Of a DNA stretch of 6,817 nucleotides, positions 1 through 6,274 are shown piece after piece. The position numbers were made by a program, and so were the translations under genes. Under the pieces are notes generated by a model. It was not told the DNA's origin, did no database searches, and was given only the letters and a program-made list of their open reading frames with translations. Position 1 is the first letter of the stretch; the number at the start of each line of letters is the position of its first letter. The DNA is from Vitreoscilla sp. Its GTDB lineage: Bacteria > Pseudomonadota > Gammaproteobacteria > Burkholderiales > Burkholderiaceae. The DNA lies in assembly GCA_014378125.1 (NCBI GenBank), contig JACMOG010000702.1, positions 1 through 6,817 of the forward strand, in the 5' to 3' direction.

Positions 1-777
1 CAGCACGACCTCCACGGCGGCCGCGTGTTCGTCGAGATGATCGAGATCGAGCAGCAGACTCGCCAGGATCGCGAGGAGCGGGCCCTGGGCCAGGCCCAGG
101 TCACCAAGGAGCTCATCCGCAACCTGGCCCACGAGATCAAGAACCCGCTGGGCGGCATCCGCGGCGCGGCGCAGTTGCTGGAGCTGGAGATCGACCAGGC
201 CGAGCTGGGCGAGTACACCCAGGTCATCATCCACGAGGCCGACCGGCTGCAGGTGCTGGTGGATCGCCTGCTGGCGCCGCACCGAAAGGCGCAGGTGGTG
301 GCCGAGCTCAACATCCACGAGGTGCTGGAGCGCATCCGCTCGCTGGTGCTGGCCGAATACCCGCGTGGGTTGGTCATCGAGCGCGACTACGACACCTCCA
401 TCCCCGAGTTCCGGGGCGATCGCGAGCAACTGATCCAGGCGGTGTTGAATATCGTGCACAACGCCACGCAAGCGCTGGCCGACCCCATCGAGCGGGGCGT
501 GGCACGCATCGTCCTGCGCACGCGCATCGCGCGACAGGAGACGATCGGCAAGCAGCGCTACCGATTGGCATTGGAATTGCATATCGAGGATAACGGCCCG
601 GGCGTTCCCGAGTCCATTCGCGATCAGATCTTCTATCCGCTGGTGTCGGGGCGGGAAGGCGGGTCGGGACTGGGCTTGACGCTGGCGCAGACGTTCGTGC
701 AGCAGCACCTGGGCACGATCGAATGCGACAGCGTCGCAGGACGCACGGTTTTCAAGATCCTGATTCCTCTGCATTAG
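1..777 (+). CDS. ntrB: NtrB (GlnL) nitrogen-regulation sensor histidine kinase, 5'-truncated by window edge
   Basis: The frame is open from base 1, so this is the C-terminal 258 residues of a longer protein; E. coli NtrB has about 350, and the missing part would be the N-terminal PAS domain. Numbered from base 1, the phospho-acceptor H-box HEIKNPLGG has His at residue 44 and continues into a typical NtrB helix (RGAAQLLE). The ATPase domain shows the N-box ([11 protein letters not shown], Asn 150 and 154), the G1 box (EDNGPGVP, about 196-203) and the G2 box (GSGLGL, 221-226). NtrB is known to autophosphorylate and to phosphorylate or dephosphorylate NtrC in response to the PII protein GlnB, reporting nitrogen status in the cytoplasm. 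Its partner ntrC starts 18 nt downstream, so the two are very likely cotranscribed. The GTG at 25 is not a start, because coding-like sequence continues upstream of it. The identification is firm. Confidence 0.94.
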   Translation, partial: QHDLHGGRVFVEMIEIEQQTRQDREERALGQAQVTKELIRNLAHEIKNPLGGIRGAAQLLELEIDQAELGEYTQVIIHEADRLQVLVDRLLAPHRKAQVVAELNIHEVLERIRSLVLAEYPRGLVIERDYDTSIPEFRGDREQLIQAVLNIVHNATQALADPIERGVARIVLRTRIARQETIGKQRYRLALELHIEDNGPGVPESIRDQIFYPLVSGREGGSGLGLTLAQTFVQQHLGTIECDSVAGRTVFKILIPLH

Positions 778-795
778 CCTGCAGCGCTCACACGC

Positions 796-2331
<1,536 letters not shown>

Positions 2332-2371
2332 GCCCCCACGGTCGCTGGCGCTCCCTGCCCCCCGAGGGGGC
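2332..2371. repeat. Comamonadaceae-type intergenic repeat with C-run/G-run hairpin
   Basis: Starting directly after the ntrC stop, the sequence runs GCCCCCACGGTCGCTGGCG and ends in a hairpin with GCCCCC at 2357-2362, loop CGA and GGGGGC at 2366-2371. Near-identical short elements are, from memory, dispersed between genes in Comamonadaceae genomes. There is no T-run after the stem, so it is not a canonical intrinsic terminator, though it could hinder transcription or protect the ntrBC mRNA 3' end. A second hairpin (2386-2398) follows 14 nt later and may belong to the same repeat. Confidence 0.55.
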
Positions 2372-2385
2372 GCTCCGCGAACGGC

Positions 2386-2398
2386 CCGGCAAAGCCGG
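2386..2398. repeat. Short GC-rich hairpin downstream of ntrC
   Basis: A perfect 5-bp stem CCGGC (2386-2390) and GCCGG (2394-2398) encloses an AAA loop. It is followed by only TT, so termination would be weak. It probably belongs to the same dispersed intergenic repeat as the preceding hairpin. Function is not known from the sequence. Confidence 0.4.
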
Positions 2399-2468
2399 TT
2401 CCGTCGCTCCCTCGAACCTCTCCTTGGACGTTCGAGCGGCAGCGCCGGAGAAGAACAGCCGCCACACC

Positions 2469-2496
2469 TACAATTCCGGTTCTACCTTACCGGAAT
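2469..2496 (+). promoter_or_regulatory. Probable -10 box overlapped by a perfect 8-bp inverted repeat
   Basis: TACAAT at 2469-2474 matches the sigma-70 -10 consensus at five of six positions and lies about 28 nt before the GTG start of the next gene. No good -35 hexamer is seen at the right spacing. ATTCCGGT (2473-2480) and ACCGGAAT (2489-2496) form a perfect inverted repeat with an 8-nt spacer. It begins within the -10 box and covers the expected transcription start. The position suits an operator or a leader hairpin; which one is inference. Confidence 0.4.
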
Positions 2497-2502
2497 GACT
2501 TC

Positions 2503-3258
2503 GTGCCGATCCTGTTCATCCTGAATTTCGCCGTGGCGATCTTCTTCGCCGTGCATGCGGTGCGCACCGGGCGCCAAATGTACTGGGTCATGATCCTGAT
2601 CATCGCTCCCGGGATCGGCAGCCTCATCTACTTCTTCGCCGAATACCTGCCCGAGATGCGCCACTCCACGGTCGCGCGCAAGTCGGTGAGCGTGGTCAAG
2701 GGCATCGTCGATCCCAATCGCGAGCTGCGCGAGGCGCGCCTGGGCTTCGACCGCACGCCCACCGTCGACAACCGCTCGCGCCTGGCCGAGGCGCTGCTGG
2801 CGCGCGGCGACTACGACGAGGCCGACGAGCAGTTCCAGGCGTGCGCCAGCGGGCCCTACGCCAAGGACGTCAAGTTCCGCCGCGGGCTGGCCCGCGCGCA
2901 GCTCGCCGCCGGGCGCCATGCCGCCGCGGCGTCCACGCTGGGAGGCCTTGTCGCCGACTCGCCGCGCGACGCCGGCAGCGATGCCTTCCTGTGGCTCGCG
3001 CAGGCGCTCACGAAGGTGGACGAGACGCGCGCGCTGGCCGCGTTCGAGCACGCGATCCAGTTGCACGACGGCACCGAGACGCAGGCCGCCTACGGCATCT
3101 ACCTGGCCAGCCTGGGCCGCGACGCGCAGGCGCGTCCGCTGCTCGAAGGCGTGCTGCACAACGCCCGCGTGGGCACGCCGTCGTCGCGCGAGCTCAACCG
3201 CGAGGCCATCGACCAGGCGCGCGCGGCGTTGAAGGTCGTCGAGTCGCGCGCAGGCTGA
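2503..3258 (+). CDS. Membrane-anchored TPR-like protein with PLDc_N-like N-terminus
   Basis: A 251-residue protein of unknown exact function. Two hydrophobic segments, about residues 3-20 and 28-46, form a hairpin ending in IYFFAEYLP; this resembles the PLDc_N-type membrane segment. From about residue 80 on the protein is soluble and helical with tetratricopeptide-like spacing, for example RLAEALLARGDYDEADEQF and later AYGIYLASLGRDAQARPLLE. Such a protein is expected in the inner membrane with a cytoplasmic TPR-like domain acting as a protein-interaction scaffold, but no partner can be named. The start is GTG at 2503; the upstream ATG at 2495 is in another frame and stops quickly. The ribosome-binding site is weak (CGGAA). 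A probable -10 box and palindrome lie directly upstream, so the gene likely has its own promoter separate from ntrBC. Similar proteins are familiar as hypothetical or TPR proteins in Burkholderiales. Confidence 0.85.
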   Translation: MPILFILNFAVAIFFAVHAVRTGRQMYWVMILIIAPGIGSLIYFFAEYLPEMRHSTVARKSVSVVKGIVDPNRELREARLGFDRTPTVDNRSRLAEALLARGDYDEADEQFQACASGPYAKDVKFRRGLARAQLAAGRHAAAASTLGGLVADSPRDAGSDAFLWLAQALTKVDETRALAAFEHAIQLHDGTETQAAYGIYLASLGRDAQARPLLEGVLHNARVGTPSSRELNREAIDQARAALKVVESRAG

Positions 3259-3380
3259 CCAAAAAGGGTCTGGCATCTCCGCCGTACCCCGCGGCAATGC
3301 CTGACTCCGTTCGAGGCCAGGCCCCGATCCCCGAAATCCTGACGTCGGTTGGCATGGTTCGCGTGCCAGACTGCGCCCCC

Positions 3381-4289
3381 ATGCCCACCTCCGCCCTCTA
3401 CGCCATCTGCATCCTGATCTGGGGCACCACGTGGTTCGCCATCACAGCCCAGATCGATGTCCTCGCCCCGGCTCCTGGCGTCGCGCTGCGCTTCGGCCTT
3501 GCCGCCGCGGTGCTGTTCGCGGTCTGCTTCTGGCGCCGCATCCCGCTGCGATTTCCGGCTCGCGTGCAGGCGCTCGTGATCGCGCAAGGACTGACCGGCT
3601 TCTATGCCAGCTACGTCTGCGTGTACGAGGCCGAACGCCACGTGGCCAGCGGCGTGGTGGCCGTGGGCTACGCGGCTTCGCCGCTGTTCGGGCTGGTACT
3701 TGCCCGGGTATTCCTGGGAACGCCGATGTCGCCGCGCGTGGCGTTGGGCGGCCTGGCCGGCGTCGCGGGCGTGGTGCTCATCTTCTGGCATGAGTTCGCG
3801 CGCCTGACCGCCTCCGACCAGGTGCTGTCGGGCGCCGCGCTGACCATGGTATCGGTGCTGCTCGCCACCTTGTCCACCATCGCCACCGCGGGCTACCAAC
3901 GCCTGGGCGTGCGCGGCTGGGCGCCATTGGCCTGGGCGATGGCCTGGGGCGCCGGCGCGGCCGCGCTGCACGCGCTGGTGACCGGCACGCCGTGGAACTG
4001 GTCGTGGCGCCCCGGCTTCCTGGGCTCGCTGGCCTGGCTCGCGCTGGCCGGCTCCATCGGCGCGTTCGGCGCGTACTACGCCCTGGTGCATCGCGTGGGC
4101 ACGGCCAAGGCCGGCTACGTGGGCGTGCTCACGCCGCTGGTGGCGCTGGCCGTGTCGAGCGTGCTCGAGAACTTCCTGTGGACGGACCTGACGCTGGCCG
4201 GCATCGGCCTGGCCGTGCTCGGCAACGTGGTGGCGCTGTGGCCCGCGAGCACGACCGCGTCGGCCGCCTCGGGTGGCGTGTCAGCGTGA
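3381..4289 (+). CDS. EamA/DMT-superfamily membrane permease
   Basis: A 302-residue, strongly hydrophobic protein with about ten membrane helices arranged as two EamA repeats, roughly residues 5-137 and 150-285. The start ALYAICILIWGTTWFAIT is typical of the drug/metabolite transporter superfamily, and the second repeat closes with GYVGVLTPLVALAVS followed by a last helix ending NVVALWP. Family members export or import amino acids, metabolites or drugs across the inner membrane; the substrate cannot be read from the sequence. ATG at 3381 fits the family N-terminus best. In-frame ATGs at 3354 and 3297 would add 9 or 28 non-hydrophobic residues. None of the three has a clear Shine-Dalgarno. The gene is 122 nt after the TPR-like gene and converges on xth with only 4 nt between stop codons, leaving no room for a separate terminator. 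Confidence 0.9.
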   Translation: MPTSALYAICILIWGTTWFAITAQIDVLAPAPGVALRFGLAAAVLFAVCFWRRIPLRFPARVQALVIAQGLTGFYASYVCVYEAERHVASGVVAVGYAASPLFGLVLARVFLGTPMSPRVALGGLAGVAGVVLIFWHEFARLTASDQVLSGAALTMVSVLLATLSTIATAGYQRLGVRGWAPLAWAMAWGAGAAALHALVTGTPWNWSWRPGFLGSLAWLALAGSIGAFGAYYALVHRVGTAKAGYVGVLTPLVALAVSSVLENFLWTDLTLAGIGLAVLGNVVALWPASTTASAASGGVSA

Positions 4290-4293
4290 CGTT

Positions 4294-5064
4294 TCAGCCG
4301 ACCTCGATCTCCACCATCACCGGCGCGTGATCGCTGGGCCGCTCCAGCTTGCGCTGCGCCTTGTCGATCGTGCAGGCCTTCACGCCGGCGCGCAGCGGCT
4401 CGCTCACCAGGATATGGTCGATGCGCAGCCCCTGGTTCTTGCGGAACGCCAGGTTGCGGTAGTCCCACCAGCTCCACTGCTTGGGCGGCTGCTCCAGCTG
4501 GCGGAACGCGTCGTGCAGGCCCAGGCCCACCAGCGCCTGGAAGTGCGCGCGCTCCTCCGGCGTGCAATGGATCTGGCCGTACCAGAGCACGGGGTCGTGC
4601 ACGTCGCGGTCTTCGGGCGCGATGTTGAAGTCGCCCATCAGCACCAGCTTCGGATGCGCGGCCAGCTCCGCGGCCAGCCAGTCCTTCAGCGCCGTGAGCC
4701 AGGCCATCTTGTAGGCGAACTTCTCGCTGCCCGGCGCCTGGCCGTTCGGGAAATAGCCCCCCACGATGCGCACGTCGCCGATCGTCCCCGCGATCACGCG
4801 CGCCTGCTCGTCGCCATGGCCCGGGATGTTGCGCACGATGTCGGTGGCCGGAAGCTTCGACACCAGCGCCACGCCGTTGTAGGTCTTCTGCCCGAAGAAC
4901 TCGACGTGCCAGCCGGCCTCCTTGAGCTCCGCGTGCGGAAACTTCTCGTCGACGAGCTTGGTCTCCTGCAGCACCACCGCATCGGGCTGCGCCTCGGCCA
5001 GCCAGGCGAGCAGGTGGGGCAGGCGGATGGTCAGGGAGTTGACGTTCCAGGTGGCGAATTTCAT
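4294..5064 (-). CDS. xth: Exodeoxyribonuclease III (XthA-type AP endonuclease)
   Basis: A complete 256-residue member of the exonuclease III/AP endonuclease family, close to the usual length (E. coli ExoIII has 268). Active-site residues seen are Asn7 (WNVNSL), Glu34 (LQETK), Tyr104 (GGYFPNG), Asp145 and Asn147 (GDFNIAPED), Asp216 (RIDHIL) and the catalytic Asp245-His246 pair (PSDHAPV). The family cleaves DNA 5' of abasic sites and has 3'-5' exonuclease and 3'-phosphatase activity in base-excision repair, using Mg2+ in the cytoplasm. MKFATWNVNS at ATG 5062-5064 is the canonical N-terminus, so the start is secure. However, the region just upstream is AT-rich, lacks a Shine-Dalgarno and passes directly into the att-like segment described below. 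The native leader and promoter may therefore have been replaced. The gene converges with the EamA gene. Confidence 0.97.
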   Translation of the reverse strand: MKFATWNVNSLTIRLPHLLAWLAEAQPDAVVLQETKLVDEKFPHAELKEAGWHVEFFGQKTYNGVALVSKLPATDIVRNIPGHGDEQARVIAGTIGDVRIVGGYFPNGQAPGSEKFAYKMAWLTALKDWLAAELAAHPKLVLMGDFNIAPEDRDVHDPVLWYGQIHCTPEERAHFQALVGLGLHDAFRQLEQPPKQWSWWDYRNLAFRKNQGLRIDHILVSEPLRAGVKACTIDKAQRKLERPSDHAPVMVEIEVG

Positions 5065-5089
5065 TTTGAACGTAACTTGTTGATTTATT

Positions 5090-5105
5090 AGGAAGAAGCC
5101 TTCCT
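5090..5105. repeat. Small hairpin upstream of xth
   Basis: AGGAAG (5090-5095) and CTTCCT (5100-5105) are perfectly complementary around an AAGC loop. It lies 26 nt from the xth start on the minus strand. No T-run follows on either strand, so it is not an intrinsic terminator. It could be part of the xth leader or of the integrated-element flank. Confidence 0.3.
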
Positions 5106-5112
5106 GAGGAGA

Positions 5113-5136
5113 GTGAATTACCCGTCAGGTTACCCG
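5113..5136 (-). other. Left arm-type direct repeats (candidate integrase binding sites)
   Basis: On the minus strand two CGGGTAA motifs lie head to tail at exactly 12-bp period: CGGGTAACCTGA (5136 to 5125) and CGGGTAATTCAC (5124 to 5113). A related GGTAACCTGA recurs on the plus strand at 5253-5262, making a perfect 10-bp inverted repeat with 5125-5134. Short repeats at a fixed distance from a tRNA core are typical arm-type sites of tyrosine recombinases. The core lies about 140 bp to the right. The repeats are seen directly; the integrase role is inferred. Confidence 0.5.
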
Positions 5137-5227
5137 TTTAATTCTTCTGCTCTGTACTGCGGGTCTCGCGCTGGATTGTTGCATCGAGCAGCGTACCGTG
5201 AAGCCGGTTTCAGACATGACTGTCGCA

Positions 5228-5243
5228 GCTTGCGCTAGCAAGC
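5228..5243. repeat. Inverted repeat between left arm and tRNA core
   Basis: GCTTGC (5228-5233) and GCAAGC (5238-5243) form a perfect 6-bp stem around GCTA. It lies between the left repeats and the tRNA fragment. It may be a recombination accessory site or chance; there is no T-run. Confidence 0.3.
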
Positions 5244-5252
5244 GTGCATCCC

Positions 5253-5262
5253 GGTAACCTGA
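5253..5262 (+). repeat. GGTAACCTGA, inverted copy of the left arm motif
   Basis: The 10-mer GGTAACCTGA ends 12 nt before the tRNA fragment and is the exact reverse complement of 5125-5134. Its position next to the core and its match to the arm motif suggest a third protein-binding site of the same att region. Confidence 0.45.
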
Positions 5263-5273
5263 ACGTCTGCTGG

Positions 5274-5318
5274 ATGGGGTGCAAGGGGTCGCGAGTTCGA
5301 ATCCCGCCGCCCCGACCA
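5274..5318 (+). pseudogene. 3' half of tRNA-Pro(GGG), likely att core
   Basis: The 45 bases read as a tRNA from the anticodon loop to the CCA end. The loop ATGGGGT (5274-5280) has anticodon GGG at 5276-5278, followed by stem strand GCAAG, variable loop GGGTC, T-arm GCGAG-TTCGAAT-CCCGC (5291-5307), acceptor strand CGCCCCG (5308-5314), A and CCA (5316-5318). GGG followed by G37 identifies proline. The 5' half is missing: the five bases before the loop are GCTGG, which do not pair with GCAAG, and no CGGGGCG acceptor strand lies upstream. The T-stem has an A-C mismatch at position 52-62. A 3' fragment starting at the anticodon loop is the classic core left by a tyrosine-recombinase element integrating in a tRNA gene. 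It cannot make a functional tRNA. Confidence 0.8.
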
Positions 5319-5328
5319 ATGAAATCAT

Positions 5329-5359
5329 AGGGTTAGCTTCGAAAGAAGCTAACCCTTTT
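5329..5359 (+). terminator. Strong rho-independent terminator after the tRNA fragment
   Basis: A 12-bp perfect stem, AGGGTTAGCTTC (5329-5340) with GAAGCTAACCCT (5345-5356), encloses a GAAA tetraloop and runs into TTTT (5356-5359). It starts 11 nt after the tRNA CCA. It would terminate transcription coming from the left, as for a tRNA gene, and has probably been kept from the intact tRNA locus or carried with the element's attachment site. Confidence 0.85.
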
Positions 5360-5376
5360 GATTTTCTGGGCGCTGA

Positions 5377-5398
5377 GGGGTAAACAAAGGGGTAAACA
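5377..5398 (+). other. Right arm-type direct repeats (GGGGTAAACA x2)
   Basis: GGGGTAAACA occurs at 5377-5386 and again at 5389-5398, a 12-bp period. Period, GGGTAA core and outward orientation mirror the left pair at 5113-5136, which lies on the other strand on the opposite side of the tRNA fragment. The first bases of the two pairs lie about 95 and 140 bp from the fragment. This is the pattern of P and P' arm sites of an integrase. Repeats are observed; function is inferred. Confidence 0.5.
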
Positions 5399-5901
5399 TT
5401 TTTGCGGCTGGGCGCGAACGATTGCGCACAGCAGCGGACGTTTTTCCTCGAAGAGCGTTTTCAAGACGCGATTTCTTCGCCGCGGAGGCTGTCTCGACTA
5501 CGCCGCGTACCGTTGCGATCTTGCGCGGTCTAACAGCCGCCTCACCTTGCCTTGTGTCTCTACTGCGAAAGCGAGCGCAGCGTCCATAAGCGCTGCTGAG
5601 CGCTATCTTGGTTGGGGCTCTGGCACTACCTGCTAGGTGTCCAGAGCTGACCTCCAAAGAAGCAAATGGGCCGGCTGCTTTCGCTGGCGGAAACCTGCCA
5701 GCAGCGCTACCCAGCGCCACCATCGCGGATGCCCACTCGCGCCGCCACGCGATCTCGCACCTGTTCATAAATGGGCACCTCGACACCTTCCGCGACGTAT
5801 CGTGCGAGCGTGCCGCGTCCTTCGTCATTCGAATATCCAGGAGCCGACAGCGGATGCCATGGAGATGTAAAGCACGGGGGGCACGTGCGCGAGCGAACAG
5901 A
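5399..5901. other. Non-coding or decayed stretch, no supported gene
   Basis: About 500 bases without a convincing gene. Open frames exist on both strands (plus 5358-5636 and 5608-5907; minus 5349-5828), but they overlap each other, have no ribosome-binding site and are rich in Arg/Ser/Ala in the manner of chance frames in GC-rich DNA. Visible structures are AGCGCT-GCTG-AGCGCT at 5589-5604 and GCTGGC (5683-5688) paired with GCCAGC (5697-5702). Base composition is less GC-rich than in the core genes at left, as expected for transferred or relic DNA. No integrase, transposase or insertion-sequence end was recognised. Confidence 0.5.
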
Positions 5902-5920
5902 CCGTGACGTCCCGTGACGT
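5902..5920 (+). promoter_or_regulatory. Tandem CCGTGACGT repeats upstream of the SHOCT gene
   Basis: The 9-mer CCGTGACGT occurs at 5902-5910 and 5912-5920, a 10-bp period that places both copies on the same helix face. They end about 105 nt before the SHOCT start codon. The spacing suits binding of a regulator dimer or pair, but no regulator can be assigned and no clear promoter hexamers are seen. Confidence 0.35.
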
Positions 5921-5954
5921 GATAGTTGCTCCTAGGTCAGGGCATTCGACGGCG

Positions 5955-5973
5955 GTCTCCCAAGTGGGGAGGC
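5955..5973 (+). promoter_or_regulatory. Leader hairpin before the SHOCT gene
   Basis: GTCTCCC (5955-5961) pairs with GGGAGGC (5967-5973) around loop AAGTG, with one T-G wobble. It lies about 50 nt before the start codon and is not followed by a T-run. It may structure the 5' leader or be incidental. Confidence 0.3.
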
Positions 5974-6025
5974 TGAAGTTCATCCGAGCGGATCTACGGC
6001 TCTGAAAAATCCAACGGAGAAGCGA

Positions 6026-6274
6026 ATGACGAACGGTTTCTGGAACGATTGGTATCTCGGGTGGGGCTGGTTCCTGTGGTTCGGATTCCTGATGCTGGTG
6101 TTCTCCAGCGTCGGGAACTGGGGCTATACCTACCGCGTGCATCGCTTCTCGGGTCGACTCCCTCAGAAGGACGCGCTCGACATCCTCGACGAGCGGTACG
6201 CCCGCGGCGAGATCACGCGTGCCGAATTCGGCGAGATGAAGACCGCGCTGTCCAGAACGCCGGTGCGGCCATGA
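6026..6274 (+). CDS. Small membrane protein with C-terminal SHOCT domain
   Basis: An 82-residue protein with an aromatic-rich membrane segment at about residues 10-30 (Trp/Phe/Leu/Gly) and a C-terminal SHOCT module at about 48-75: DILDERYARGEITRAEF followed by EMK. SHOCT (short C-terminal domain) motifs are common at the end of small bacterial membrane proteins and are thought to mediate oligomerisation or protein contact; the biochemical role is unknown. The ATG at 6026 is preceded by a good ribosome-binding site, GGAGA at 6016-6020, five bases upstream. Its stop TGA overlaps the ATG of the next frame (ATGA at 6271-6274), which suggests translational coupling. The gene follows about 960 bases without genes and an att-like scar, so it may belong to accessory DNA. 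Product and start are well supported; function is not. Confidence 0.85.
   Translation: MTNGFWNDWYLGWGWFLWFGFLMLVFSSVGNWGYTYRVHRFSGRLPQKDALDILDERYARGEITRAEFGEMKTALSRTPVRP

Noticed and set aside
2841..3380. N-terminal extension of the EamA frame through the TPR-like gene
   Set aside because: The extension is an alternate-frame shadow of the TPR-like gene (Arg/Ala-rich); the hydrophobic family N-terminus starts at 3381.
5221..5250. Possible degenerate tRNA-Pro 5' half (CGCAGC...TAGC...TGCAT)
   Set aside because: A gapped resemblance only. It is followed by 24 unrelated bases before the anticodon loop and lacks the acceptor strand CGGGGCG and a D-arm, so chance is the simpler explanation.
5125..5328. 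Minus-strand 67-residue frame beginning MISLVGAAGFELATPCTPS
   Set aside because: The start is simply the antisense reading of the tRNA 3' end; such GFELATPC peptides are well-known artefacts next to tRNA genes. There is no ribosome-binding site.
5529..5620. Possible integron attC site (GTCTAAC near 5529 and GTTGGGG near 5611)
   Set aside because: The right end does not fit the GTTRRRY consensus and the internal boxes are not complementary as attC requires.
5349..5828. Minus-strand 159-residue frame
   Set aside because: It runs through the terminator and the arm repeats, has no ribosome-binding site, and its composition is that of a chance frame in GC-rich DNA.
5707..5925. Another minus-strand open frame containing ARYVAEGVEVPIYEQVRDRV
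   Set aside because: This stretch looks somewhat protein-like and could be a gene relic, but it has no start codon with ribosome-binding site, ends abruptly at TAG 5707-5709 and matches no family I recognise.
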